DNA of 64,000 bases from assembly GCF_947503875.1 (NCBI RefSeq), contig NZ_CANNFH010000001.1:434001-498000 (forward strand), read 5' to 3'. The position numbers and the translations under genes were made by a program. The notes beneath the pieces were generated by a model that was not told where the DNA came from, ran no database searches, and worked only from the letters and a program-made list of their open reading frames with translations. Of the stretch, positions 44,685-54,009 are shown one piece after another. The stretch is from an uncultured Polaribacter sp. GTDB lineage: Bacteria; Bacteroidota; Bacteroidia; Flavobacteriales; Flavobacteriaceae. Each line of letters opens with the position of its first letter. Position 1 is the first letter of the stretch.

Positions 44685-47600
44685 TTAAAATTGAATATTA
44701 ATACCAATTTGGTTTGTTTTTGCTTGTGGATAAAATCCACGATCGATTCCAAAAATACCACCACCAATTTCTGGGTCAAATCCACTATACTTTGTAAAGG
44801 TGAATAAGTTTTCACCAGTATAAAAAATTCTTAATTTACTGATTCCATATTTTGACAGTACATTAGAAGGTAAAGAATAACCTAGTTGTAAAGTTTTAAT
44901 TCTAAAATAATCGCCATCTTCTAAATAGAAATCAGACGGGTTTGAAAAATTGTTGTTCGTGTCATTTGTTGTTAATCTTGGGTAAGAATTTGAAGTACCC
45001 TCACCAACCCATCTTCCTAAGGCTGCTGTTTGGTAGTTTGCATTTTCTATATCTAACCTTCTCAAACCTTGAAAAATCTTATTACCAGCAGCTCCTTGAC
45101 CAAATACTAAAATATCAAAATTCCTGTAATCAGCATTTAATGTAAAACCATATGTAAATTTAGGAATTGAACTTCCAAGAAAATCTCTATCATCAGAATC
45201 AATATCACCATCATCATCTATATCAACCCATCTAAAATCTCCTGGTTGTGCATTTGGCTGAATAATAGCCCCTGTAGAGTTTACATAATTATCAATTTCT
45301 GATTGGTTTTGAAAAATACCATTTGTTTTAAAACCAAAGAATGAATTTACGGGTTGTCCTACTTGTGTTCTGGTTATCGGGAACGTACTAGATTGTATAG
45401 TTGCTCCTCCAGATAAAAAGTCTACACCATTTCCTAAAAAAGTAACTTCATTTTCTAAATAAGATACATTACCATTTAAAGAAAAATTAACTTCATTTAT
45501 ATTGTTGCTGTATCCAATTTCTAAATCAATTCCTTTATTTTCCATGTCAGCAACATTTCCTGTAGGATTTCCAATAGCACCAACAAAACCAGGTATAGTA
45601 ACAGGTTGTAAAATACCCGTGGTTTCTTTTTTGTACCAATCAAAGGCAACAGATACATTGTTAAATAACCTTGTATCAAAACCTATGTTTAATTGACTTG
45701 TTTCTTCCCATCTAAGATCAGGGTTTGAAGGTGCATTAGGACTATTTCCAATAGTTACAGAACCAGAAGTACCAACCGTATAATTTCTACCACCTCCTAT
45801 TGTAGAAAGGAATTGGAAATCACCAATATTATCATTACCAGTTACACCATAACCTCCACGAATTTTTAATTGGCTAATAACGTCGTTATCTTTCCAAAAA
45901 CTTTCTTTTGAAGGAACCCAACCAGCAGAAAATGAAGGAAAATACCCGAATTTATTATTAGCACCAAAACGAGAAGAGCCATCTCTTCTTATGATAGCTG
46001 TAAGCAAATACCTTTCATCGAAGTTGTAATTTAATCTAGAGAATATTGAAGTTACTCTATGCTCATTTCCGGAGAATGCAAAGGCATTAATTTGATCTGT
46101 AGGTACTCCAAAATTAAATGAAGCATCTCGAAAATTATCTACAGGGATATTAAAATAGGTTACATTTTCACCACTAGTAATATTATCTACATAAACTCCT
46201 TGGCCTAATAATATATTAAAATCATGCTTTTTAATTTCTTTAAAATAAGAAACCGTATTTTCTAAATTCCAGCCAAATCCTTTATTTCTTCCTCTAGAGA
46301 TATTATTTTGTATATTAATAGTAGCAGCATTTAAATATGAAACTGGGGTAAAACTATCAAAACCCCAATATGCTAATTTAGCTCCTACTGTGCTTTTGAA
46401 TACTAATCCTTCTATTGGTTTAAATTCAAGATAAGCATTACCAACAAAATTATCTGACCAACCATAATTTCCTAAAAGTGTTTGTTCATAAGCTAATGGG
46501 TTAGACATTTCTTGTGCAACTAAGTTAGAAATACCATAAGGATTACCATTAGGATCTCTCCATATTCCGTTATTTGTGTATGGTGCTTGATTGGCAAGTA
46601 TTGGGTCTGTTTCAACTATTGGTGTAATTGGGTCTAAATTTATTGCAGATGATAAAGGACCTCCAAATTCGCTATTTGTATTACCCAAACCAACATTTTT
46701 TTCATTTGAATAGCCCAATGTTTGTCCAAAAGTAAATTTATCTGAAATTTTATGAGTTGAGTTTAAACGGATGTTTTTTCTTGTATAATTAGAAATATTT
46801 TTCATAACTATACCTTCTTCATCTAAATACCCAAATGAAACAAAATATTTAGAAACATCATTACCTCCATTTAAGCTAATTTCATGTCTTTCTCTTTTTG
46901 CGGTATTAAAAATTACTGATTGCCAATCTGTACCCTCGCCCAAAGACTGAGGATTAGAAAATATAGTATTACCGCCACCAGCAATAGATTTTTCATTTAT
47001 TAAAGTAGCATATTGATTAGCATTTAAAAGATCTAATTTTCTGGCTGCAGTAGAAAGTCCCATAAAAACATTATAGTTCACACTAAGTTTACCAGATTTA
47101 CCTTTTTTAGTGGTAATTAAAATTACCCCAGCAGCAGATCTAGCACCATAAATTGCCTGAGAGGCTGCATCTTTTAATACTTCTATTGATGCTATATCTG
47201 ATTGGTTTAAAAAACCAATTCCTCCAGCGTCAACTACAATTCCATCAACAACCCAAAGCGGTTCGTTGTTTCCTAATGTTGTAATACCTCTTACTCTTAC
47301 TGTAGATGATGAACCAGGTTGCCCAGAATTAGCAGCAATTGTAACACCAGATACCCTACCTTGTAATGATTGTTCAACTCTTGTAATTGGTAAATCTTCA
47401 AGTTCTTCTTGTTTAATGCCAGAAATTGCTCCAGTAATTACACTTTTTTTCTGTGTACCATAACCAACAACAATAATTTCATCTAAATCATTGTCAGGCA
47501 ATAACTTAATTGTTAAATTAGTTTCTGTGTTAATTTTAATTTCTTGGGTAGCGTAGCCAAGATAACTAAATATTAAGGTATCTCCGTTCTTAGCCTTTAT

Positions 47601-47792
47601 AGAGAATTTTCCGTCAAAATCTGTGGCTGTTCCTTTAGTGGTGTTTTTTAACAGGATATTAACCATAGGTGCAGGTTCTCCAGTTTCATCTAAAACAGTA
47701 CCTCTTATTGTGGTTTCTTGGGCCCAAGAAACCAAAGTTGTAATAAGAGATAAAATGATAAATAGCTTAAAATTTAATTGATTTTTTCTCAT
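44685..47792 (-). CDS. susC: SusC/RagA family TonB-dependent outer-membrane transporter
   Basis: TonB-dependent transporter of 1035 aa. Signal peptide (about 1-24), carboxypeptidase-regulatory-like N-terminal extension (about 27-105, TTIRGTVLDETGEPAPMVNILLKNTTKGTATDFDGKF), TonB box region ending DEIIVVGYGTQKK (about 106-118), plug domain (about 120-240) with ASIEVLKDAASQAIYGARSAAGVILITTK, and barrel to the terminal IGINIQF. First gene of the leftward PUL. The 295-bp upstream spacer has no clear TAnnTTTG box, which leaves its promoter unidentified. Expected substrate is a beta-glucan, inferred from the neighbouring GH16/GH30/GH3 genes. Confidence 0.95.
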   Translation of the reverse strand: MRKNQLNFKLFIILSLITTLVSWAQETTIRGTVLDETGEPAPMVNILLKNTTKGTATDFDGKFSIKAKNGDTLIFSYLGYATQEIKINTETNLTIKLLPDNDLDEIIVVGYGTQKKSVITGAISGIKQEELEDLPITRVEQSLQGRVSGVTIAANSGQPGSSSTVRVRGITTLGNNEPLWVVDGIVVDAGGIGFLNQSDIASIEVLKDAASQAIYGARSAAGVILITTKKGKSGKLSVNYNVFMGLSTAARKLDLLNANQYATLINEKSIAGGGNTIFSNPQSLGEGTDWQSVIFNTAKRERHEISLNGGNDVSKYFVSFGYLDEEGIVMKNISNYTRKNIRLNSTHKISDKFTFGQTLGYSNEKNVGLGNTNSEFGGPLSSAINLDPITPIVETDPILANQAPYTNNGIWRDPNGNPYGISNLVAQEMSNPLAYEQTLLGNYGWSDNFVGNAYLEFKPIEGLVFKSTVGAKLAYWGFDSFTPVSYLNAATINIQNNISRGRNKGFGWNLENTVSYFKEIKKHDFNILLGQGVYVDNITSGENVTYFNIPVDNFRDASFNFGVPTDQINAFAFSGNEHRVTSIFSRLNYNFDERYLLTAIIRRDGSSRFGANNKFGYFPSFSAGWVPSKESFWKDNDVISQLKIRGGYGVTGNDNIGDFQFLSTIGGGRNYTVGTSGSVTIGNSPNAPSNPDLRWEETSQLNIGFDTRLFNNVSVAFDWYKKETTGILQPVTIPGFVGAIGNPTGNVADMENKGIDLEIGYSNNINEVNFSLNGNVSYLENEVTFLGNGVDFLSGGATIQSSTFPITRTQVGQPVNSFFGFKTNGIFQNQSEIDNYVNSTGAIIQPNAQPGDFRWVDIDDDGDIDSDDRDFLGSSIPKFTYGFTLNADYRNFDILVFGQGAAGNKIFQGLRRLDIENANYQTAALGRWVGEGTSNSYPRLTTNDTNNNFSNPSDFYLEDGDYFRIKTLQLGYSLPSNVLSKYGISKLRIFYTGENLFTFTKYSGFDPEIGGGIFGIDRGFYPQAKTNQIGINIQF

Positions 47793-48087
47793 GTTTAAGT
47801 TTAATTATGTTTTTAACTTTAAACTTTTTTAGAATTAATCTAAAACAGTTTTTGTGAATTATTTAACAAATTAAACGAAGCAATGACTTTAGTACAATAG
47901 AGAGTAGTATAAAAGTGGATTTTTATTTAAAAAAAATATTTCAAAATACTTATTATAAGGTATTTATGATTTTTTTGTTTGTTTGTAAAAGTAGTATGTT
48001 TATAGTGTTTTGGTAGTTTATTTTATCAATATAGATAATAATTAGGTTAATTTATTATATAAATTTAAGTGTAAAAGCAAAATTTAG

Positions 48088-49740
48088 TTACTTAATTTTT
48101 TTAACCATATCTTCAAACTCTTCTCTGTTGATAGATATATTTCTAACTTTTACACGATAGTTATATATCGTGTTTACAGAGTATCTTAATATTTTTGAGA
48201 TTTTAGAACTGTTTGAAATTCCTAATCTAATCAATGCAAAAATTCTTAATTCTACGGTTAAGGAGTCGTCTTCTTTAACAATAATTCTTTCATCTTCTTT
48301 TAAGAGCGCATTAAAATTTTTAATAAAGTTTGGATATATATGTAAAAATGATTTGTCAAAATTTTCATAAAATATCTTTAATTCACTCTCAATTATTTTT
48401 TTAGATTTACTAAGTTCTAGTAAATCTTTTGTTTTATTTGTTATTATATACTTGCTTACAGTTTTTCTATAAACATCTAATTTATCTATGTATTCAGAAT
48501 ATAAGTTTAAGAAGGTACCAATATATTGTTCCTTAATTACATCTACAGAAGAAAGTTCCTCATACAATCGTTTTAAATCATTATTGGAAAAACTTAATTT
48601 TTCATTTAAATCTTTTAGTTTTAGATTAGCTGTTTTTAAGTATTCCTTACCTTGATTAATTTTTTTATTTTGTTTGATGATAAAAAAGATTGCGATCATT
48701 AGTATTAAAGAAAGTAAACTAATAAAAATTAATTGTTTTTTAAGTCTATTGGTTTGTTTATTGTTTTTTATTTCATAAGCTTTTGATATTGCTGGCAAAA
48801 CATTGGATATGTCTAAAAATCTTAATTTTGAATTGTAAAATCTTGCATCTTCAAAAGAAAAATTAATATAATCATGAGCTCTATCAACTTTTCCTTCTGC
48901 AAAAAGAATAATTGCTAAATTGGTTAAGGAGGCATTATCTTTTATTGATGCTCGTATATCAGAAATTGAAGATAATATTAAAAACTTTTTTTGATTTACA
49001 CTATTACCATCTACTTCAGCCTTCATAAAAGACCTATAAAAGGTTATAACGGCATACTCTCTAGTTCCCATTTCAGCTTGAGATAACCTTTTTTTATTTA
49101 CTTTTAAAGCCTCTTTTGTATTGCCTTGATCTCTATAGTTTTGTTCTATTATTTCTAAATACAACTTAGATTTTTTTTTAAGATTAGTTATTTCAGAGTT
49201 AAGAGAATCTTGATAAACTCTATAAAGATTATTATACTTTTCTTTTATATTTTTTACGCTAGAAATAGTTCTTAGTTCATAGTAGCATCTTTTAAAAATA
49301 ATATAATATTCGTAAAGAAGTTTTTTACTTAAGTTTGATGAGTTTATTTCTTCCAAAAGATTTATGCATTCATCATACCTTCCAGAAGTTGCTAATAACT
49401 TAGCTAATCTTATAGTAGATTCTCTTATAAAAAGATCATTTCCAATTTTTTTGGCCAAAGCCAAATTTTCTTCAATGTAAAAAAGTGAAGCATTAAAACT
49501 AAAATATTCATATTCTGAGATTAGTTTTTTCTTAATAAAGTATTTGTTTTCTAGGCTGATATCTTTGTCAGATAAAAGTCTTTTTAAGTTTTCTATTCTT
49601 TGTTCTTTTGCCTTTTGATAACTTACTCTTTTAGACATTTCTGTTTCAAGTCTTGTTAATAATTCTTCCTCATTATTTTGAGAACTTAAAGGTGAACTAA
49701 GTAAAATTAAAAAAAAAGGTAGAAATATTTTGGATAACAT
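48088..49740 (-). CDS. DUF6377 membrane-spanning TPR/HTH regulator
   Basis: Protein of 550 aa: signal peptide (about 1-20), alpha-helical TPR-like periplasmic region (about 25-325), one transmembrane helix (about 330-352, LIFISLLSLILMIAIFFII), a coiled-coil (about 355-400), and a C-terminal DUF6377 region with an HTH-like end (LRIFALIRLGISNSSKISKILRYSVNTIYNYRVKVRN). The family is found beside susC genes in Bacteroidota and is thought to control them. It lies 295 bp upstream of susC on the same strand with its own start. Confidence 0.87.
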   Translation of the reverse strand: MLSKIFLPFFLILLSSPLSSQNNEEELLTRLETEMSKRVSYQKAKEQRIENLKRLLSDKDISLENKYFIKKKLISEYEYFSFNASLFYIEENLALAKKIGNDLFIRESTIRLAKLLATSGRYDECINLLEEINSSNLSKKLLYEYYIIFKRCYYELRTISSVKNIKEKYNNLYRVYQDSLNSEITNLKKKSKLYLEIIEQNYRDQGNTKEALKVNKKRLSQAEMGTREYAVITFYRSFMKAEVDGNSVNQKKFLILSSISDIRASIKDNASLTNLAIILFAEGKVDRAHDYINFSFEDARFYNSKLRFLDISNVLPAISKAYEIKNNKQTNRLKKQLIFISLLSLILMIAIFFIIKQNKKINQGKEYLKTANLKLKDLNEKLSFSNNDLKRLYEELSSVDVIKEQYIGTFLNLYSEYIDKLDVYRKTVSKYIITNKTKDLLELSKSKKIIESELKIFYENFDKSFLHIYPNFIKNFNALLKEDERIIVKEDDSLTVELRIFALIRLGISNSSKISKILRYSVNTIYNYRVKVRNISINREEFEDMVKKIK

Positions 49741-49894
49741 AATTTTACGTTTAAAATAAAGTCAATTTGCATTAAAATCGACTAAAAATTATTAATCTTG
49801 AAATTATATAAAATAACTCAACCTTACAAGAGTATGGTAAAAGAATTTGCCATTCTTTAGTTTTTAGATAAAATATTTATGTTTATTCAAATGT

Positions 49895-49934
49895 TCTGCT
49901 AGCTTTTTTTCTGAGGATTTTTGATTCTAGCAGA
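49895..49934. other. short inverted repeat upstream of the tRNA remnant
   Basis: TCTGCTAG / CTAGCAGA, perfect 8-bp arms with a 24-nt loop, in the 290-bp spacer upstream of the regulator gene. No T-run, so it is not a clear terminator. Nothing else is seen in 49741-50030. Confidence 0.4.
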
Positions 49935-50030
49935 CAGAGTGTTCTTAAATTTTTTTAGGAAAAAGTATGCCAATCGTAAACGTATATTTTTTAAACGAAA
50001 AAACCTCATTTTTCACTAATGTTTTTGTCT

Positions 50031-50074
50031 GGGTGGCAGGATTCGAACCTGCGACCTTCACGCTTTCAGCGTGA
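50031..50074 (-). pseudogene. tRNA 3'-half remnant
   Basis: On the minus strand: an anticodon arm TCACG-CTGAAAG-CGTGA (50058-50074; anticodon would be GAA), a 5-nt variable loop, a perfect T arm with TTCGAAT loop, and a 3' acceptor strand CACCC. No D arm or 5' acceptor strand lies upstream; that place is taken by the GIY-YIG gene, whose last codons and stop run into the anticodon stem. The 27 nt at 50031-50057 are identical to the 3' part of tRNA-Pro at 50363-50389. Confidence 0.75.
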
Positions 50075-50311
50075 CGAGATATCGTTCAGGTATCTTTTAG
50101 CACCTCTTTTTTTTATTTTTCTTTCTAATAGTAAAGCTTTAGGTTTTGTAGTCATTTCTTTAAGATAAACGATTTTCCAATCTTTAGCTTTTCCCGTAAA
50201 ACCTTTATGATTATATAGATGTTCATTAAGTCTTTCATCTGCAGATTTTTGAGTATAACCTACATAATGTTTATCAATTTCTGTTGAAAAAAGAATATAA
50301 ACGGTAAACAT
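50066..50311 (-). CDS. GIY-YIG nuclease family protein
   Basis: Small protein of 81 aa with a single GIY-YIG nuclease domain: VYILFS and HYVGYT form the two halves of the motif (about 4-20), RLNEHLYNHKGFTGKAKDW carries the conserved Arg, and LLLERKIKKRGAKRYL supplies the metal-binding Glu. Related to the UPF0213/YhbQ-like stand-alone group of Bacteroidota. The C-terminal residues ISSR and the TGA stop come from tRNA-like sequence (anticodon stem). ATG start. The tRNA-Pro gene lies just upstream. Cellular role unknown. Confidence 0.88.
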   Translation of the reverse strand: MFTVYILFSTEIDKHYVGYTQKSADERLNEHLYNHKGFTGKAKDWKIVYLKEMTTKPKALLLERKIKKRGAKRYLNDISSR

Positions 50312-50359
50312 ATTTTTAGAATAAAAAAAGCTAAAACCTTTCGATTTTAGCTTTAATAG

Positions 50360-50434
50360 TCGGGGTGGCAGGATTCGAACCTGCGACCTCCTCGTCCCAA
50401 ACGAGGCGCGATGACCGGGCTACGCTACACCCCG
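50360..50434 (-). tRNA. tRNA-Pro (anticodon TGG)
   Basis: Full cloverleaf on the minus strand: acceptor CGGGGTG / CACCCCG plus discriminator A, D arm GCG..CGC, anticodon arm CCTCG-TTTGGGA-CGAGG with anticodon TGG, variable loop AGGTC, T arm GCAGG-TTCGAAT-CCTGC. CCA is not encoded. Confidence 0.95.
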
Positions 50435-50547
50435 AAAAAATAAAATATAACTTTTAACGATTATATTTTTAGTAAGGCGTGCAAATATACTTTTTTTATT
50501 TATTAGTATCCTATAAAATTTAAGAAATATTTATTATTTGAATACAG

Positions 50548-50555
50548 TACTTTTG
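50548..50555 (+). promoter_or_regulatory. candidate -7 box for the TonB receptor operon
   Basis: TACTTTTG matches TAnnTTTG, 25 bp before the TTG start at 50580. No good -33 element. Confidence 0.4.
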
Positions 50556-50579
50556 CAGTATTAATCTCAAAATACATAT

Positions 50580-52877
50580 TTGAAGGTACTTATCAAAAAA
50601 CTTTTCCTTTTAGCCTTTATTATGCAAAAGGTTATAGGTTTTAGTCAAGAAATTGTAGAAGGAAAGGTAATTGACGCAAATGGAATTGCGTTAATAAAAA
50701 CCAAAATAATTAATGCAGATAATGCATTAGAAACTCAAGTAAATAAAACGGGTTTTTTCAATATTAAAAAAGCAGGGATTTATACCTTTCAGTGCAAAGG
50801 TTATAAGTTAAAAACTCTTCGTTTAGAATCAAATAAGTTTTACAACATTCAATTAGAAATCAATTCTTTAGCGTTAGACGAGGTTGTTGTAATGGCAAAC
50901 CATATTCCACAGCAATTAAAGAAAGTAACGGCCGCAATTTCTATAATTTCTCCAAAAGATATTGCACGCTCAAATCATACAGATTTTGCACCAATTTTAA
51001 ACAGAACTCCTGGTGTTTTTATGCAAAACGGAGCATTAAATACCAATAGAATAACCATAAGAGGAATTGGTTCAAGAAATCTTTTTGGTACATCAAAAAT
51101 AAGGGCTTATTTTAAAGATATTCCTCTAACAAACGGAAGTGGAGCAACAACAATAGAAGATTTTGAATTGGCTGCTATTGGGAATATGGAAATTATAAAA
51201 GGAGCAGCATCTAGCGTTTATGGCGCTGGTTTAGGAGGTGTTATACACTTAAATCCTAAAGAAGCAAATTTAAATGAGGTGAGCTTACAACCAGAATTTT
51301 CTGTGGGTTCTTTTGGCTTAAATAAACAAATTTTAACCGCTAATTATGGTGCTGCTAAGCACGCAATTAAAGCGGTTTATAGCAATACAGAAAGTAACGG
51401 TTTTAGAGAAAATAACAATTATAATAGAGAAACATTTACAGTACATTCGAATCACTATTTAGATGCAAACAATGAACTTACTTTTTTAGCCAGTTATGCA
51501 AATTTAAAAGCATTTATACCAAGTTCTATAAATGAAGAAACGTTTATGAAAAGACCACAATCTGCAGCTTTTACTTGGCAACAAGCAAGGGGTTTTGAAG
51601 ATTCACAAAGAGGTGTTTTTGGTTTGTCTTGGAATCATGTTTATAATGATAAAATTAAACAAGTAACAAGTGTTTTTACTTCTTTTAGAGATAATTACGA
51701 ACCTAGACCATTTAATATTTTAGAGGAAAGTACTTTGGCAGTGGGTGCAAGAACTCGTTTGTTAGGGAATTATCAATTTCTAAATAAAACTTTTAAGTGG
51801 ACAGTTGGAGCAGAAGTTTTTAATGATATTTATAAATCGAAAACCTTTGCAAATTTATATAGAGATTTCTCTGAAGGAACAGGAAGTGTGCAAGGCGATA
51901 ATTTATCTGACTTTCAAGAAAATAGAAACTATTACAATATTTTTGCAGAAGCAAATTACGAGTTTACAACAAACACAACCTTAACTATTGGACTAAATAT
52001 AAATGAAACAAGGTATACATTAGATGATCGTTTTGAAGTTTCCCAAGACAATCCAGATCAATCTGGTAATTTTTCATTCAATACTATTGCTTCACCAAAA
52101 ATAGGATTATCGCATTTATTTTCAGACAATATTAGTCTTTTTTCAAGTATAAGTCATGGTTTTTCTCCCATATCATTAGAAGAAACATTATTACCAAACG
52201 GACAAATTAATACCAGTTTAGAACCTGAAACAGGTTGGAATTATGAGGTTGGCACAAGAAGTAATTTCTTCAATAAGAAGTTGTTATTTAACGCTTCAAT
52301 TTATCGCCTTAACATAGAAAACCTTTTGGTTTCTAGAAGAACAGCAGCAGATGAATTTATTGGGATAAATGCTGGTAAAACGCAACATGATGGCTTGGAG
52401 TTAGACCTTTTGTATAAATGGATAGAAAACAAAAATGTTGCCGTACAATTATTTACAAATTATACGCTGAACAACTTTGTTTTTAAAGAATTTATAGATG
52501 ATGAAGCTGATTTTTCTGGAAATGACTTAACAGGAGTGCCTTCCTCTGTTTTAAATGCAGGTGTAGATTTTAATTTTGCCAATGGTTTTTATGGAAACGT
52601 AAATTATCAATTTGTGGGTAGTATGCCAATTACAGATGCAAATAGTTTGTATACAGAAGCCTATAATTTAACTAATTTTAAAGTTGGTTATGCGTTTCAT
52701 TTTCTAAAAGACATACAAGTAAATGCTTTTTTTGGCGTGAATAACGTATTTGATGAAACCTATGCATCACAAATTTTAATTAATGCCAGTAGTTTTGGTG
52801 GCAATGCACCAAGATATTTTTATCCAGGAAACCCCATAAATTATTTTTCAGGAATAAATTTTAATTATCTTTTTTAA
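50580..52877 (+). CDS. TonB-dependent outer-membrane receptor
   Basis: TonB-dependent receptor of 765 aa. Signal peptide (about 1-22), short carboxypeptidase-like N-domain (about 24-95), TonB-box-like DEVVVMANHIPQQLKKV, plug (about 105-225) with RITIRGIGSRNLFGTSKIRAYFKDIPLTNG and MEIIKGAASSVYGAGLGGVIHLNP, then the barrel ending INFNYLF. Not SusC-like in size and without a SusD partner, so more like a receptor for iron chelates or cofactors. TTG start; no in-frame ATG would keep the signal peptide. The next genes encode a PQQ-type dehydrogenase and a cytochrome c, which suggests a linked cargo. Confidence 0.9.
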   Translation: MKVLIKKLFLLAFIMQKVIGFSQEIVEGKVIDANGIALIKTKIINADNALETQVNKTGFFNIKKAGIYTFQCKGYKLKTLRLESNKFYNIQLEINSLALDEVVVMANHIPQQLKKVTAAISIISPKDIARSNHTDFAPILNRTPGVFMQNGALNTNRITIRGIGSRNLFGTSKIRAYFKDIPLTNGSGATTIEDFELAAIGNMEIIKGAASSVYGAGLGGVIHLNPKEANLNEVSLQPEFSVGSFGLNKQILTANYGAAKHAIKAVYSNTESNGFRENNNYNRETFTVHSNHYLDANNELTFLASYANLKAFIPSSINEETFMKRPQSAAFTWQQARGFEDSQRGVFGLSWNHVYNDKIKQVTSVFTSFRDNYEPRPFNILEESTLAVGARTRLLGNYQFLNKTFKWTVGAEVFNDIYKSKTFANLYRDFSEGTGSVQGDNLSDFQENRNYYNIFAEANYEFTTNTTLTIGLNINETRYTLDDRFEVSQDNPDQSGNFSFNTIASPKIGLSHLFSDNISLFSSISHGFSPISLEETLLPNGQINTSLEPETGWNYEVGTRSNFFNKKLLFNASIYRLNIENLLVSRRTAADEFIGINAGKTQHDGLELDLLYKWIENKNVAVQLFTNYTLNNFVFKEFIDDEADFSGNDLTGVPSSVLNAGVDFNFANGFYGNVNYQFVGSMPITDANSLYTEAYNLTNFKVGYAFHFLKDIQVNAFFGVNNVFDETYASQILINASSFGGNAPRYFYPGNPINYFSGINFNYLF

Positions 52878-52898
52878 CGTATTTTTAAAAACAAAAAA

Positions 52899-54008
52899 AT
52901 GAAACATACTTCTACTTTATTTTTATTTCTTTTGATTGCATGTTTTTCATGCGCGCAAAAAATAACATCAGAAAAATCAAAACCTTTTACATACACAACA
53001 GAAGTTGTTGTGCCAGAACTTAATATTCCTTGGGGATTTACATTTTTACCAGACAATTCCATTTTAATTACAGAAAAATCTGGAGAATTAATTCATTTTA
53101 AAGATGGTAAAAAAACAAAGATAGCAGGTATGCCAGCAGTTACTGTTAGAGGGCAAGGTGGTTTGTTAGATATTGAATTGCATCCAAATTATAAAGAAAA
53201 TAATTTTATTTATTTTACATATGCTTCTGCAGAAGGTACAGAAAGAGGTGTAAATACAGCTTTAATGAGAGCTGTTTTTAAAGACGGAGTTTTATCAAAC
53301 CAAAAAGTATTGTATAAAGCAGCACCAAATAGCAGAAAAGGACAACATTTTGGCTCTAGAATTGCGTTCGATTCAAAAAATAGAATTTATTTTTCTGTTG
53401 GAGATAGAGGAAATAGAGATGTAAATCCGCAAGATATTACAAGAGATTGTGGTAAAATTTACCGATTAAATGACGATGGAACTATTCCAAAAGACAATCC
53501 TTTTGTTGGCGTAGCAAATGCAAAAGAAGCCATTTTTACATACGGAAATAGAAATCCACAAGGAATGGAAACCAACCCTTTTACAGGAGAAATTTGGGCG
53601 CACGAACATGGTCCAAAAGGTGGCGATGAAATTAATATTATTAAAAAAGGTAAAAACTATGGTTGGCCAGTAATTAGCTACGGAATTAATTATTCAGGTA
53701 CAAAATTTACAGATATTACCGTAAAAGAAGGTATGGAGCAACCTTTGCATTATTGGGATCCTTCAATAGCACCAAGTGGTATGGCTTTTGTAAATTCAGA
53801 CAAATATCCTACTTGGCAAGGAAATGTACTAGTGGGCTCTTTAAAATTTAAATACATTGCCAATTGTTATTTAGAAAATGGCAAAGTAGTAAGAGAAGAA
53901 AAAATTCTACAAGATTTAGGAAGAGTAAGAGCCATAGAACAAGGCATAGATGGTTACTTGTATGTAGGAATAGAAGGTTTAGGAATTGTAAAAATAATAC
54001 CAAATTAA
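52899..54008 (+). CDS. PQQ-dependent aldose/glucose dehydrogenase-like lipoprotein (YliI/GDH-B type)
   Basis: Exported beta-propeller dehydrogenase of 369 aa. Lipobox ACFSC (Cys18), then the soluble GDH fold. Hallmarks: IPWGFTFLPDNSILITEKSG (about 43-63), KGQHFGSRIAFD (catalytic-His region, about 147-158), YGNRNPQGME and HEHGPKGGDEINIIKKGKNYGWP (about 210-260). Such enzymes oxidise sugars with PQQ and pass electrons to a cytochrome. The cytochrome c gene begins 1 bp after its stop, fitting that pairing. No PQQ biosynthesis genes are in the window. Confidence 0.92.
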   Translation: MKHTSTLFLFLLIACFSCAQKITSEKSKPFTYTTEVVVPELNIPWGFTFLPDNSILITEKSGELIHFKDGKKTKIAGMPAVTVRGQGGLLDIELHPNYKENNFIYFTYASAEGTERGVNTALMRAVFKDGVLSNQKVLYKAAPNSRKGQHFGSRIAFDSKNRIYFSVGDRGNRDVNPQDITRDCGKIYRLNDDGTIPKDNPFVGVANAKEAIFTYGNRNPQGMETNPFTGEIWAHEHGPKGGDEINIIKKGKNYGWPVISYGINYSGTKFTDITVKEGMEQPLHYWDPSIAPSGMAFVNSDKYPTWQGNVLVGSLKFKYIANCYLENGKVVREEKILQDLGRVRAIEQGIDGYLYVGIEGLGIVKIIPN

Positions 54009-54009
54009 C

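Larger units (their letters stand above)
50031..50389. mobile_element. GIY-YIG unit between two 27-bp tRNA-derived direct repeats
   Basis: The GIY-YIG ORF is bounded by identical 27-bp sequences (50031-50057 and 50363-50389), both T-arm/acceptor ends of tRNAs in the same orientation. This layout fits an endonuclease gene that moved into, or recombined through, a tRNA 3' end. No other mobility gene is present. Mobility is inference. Confidence 0.5.
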
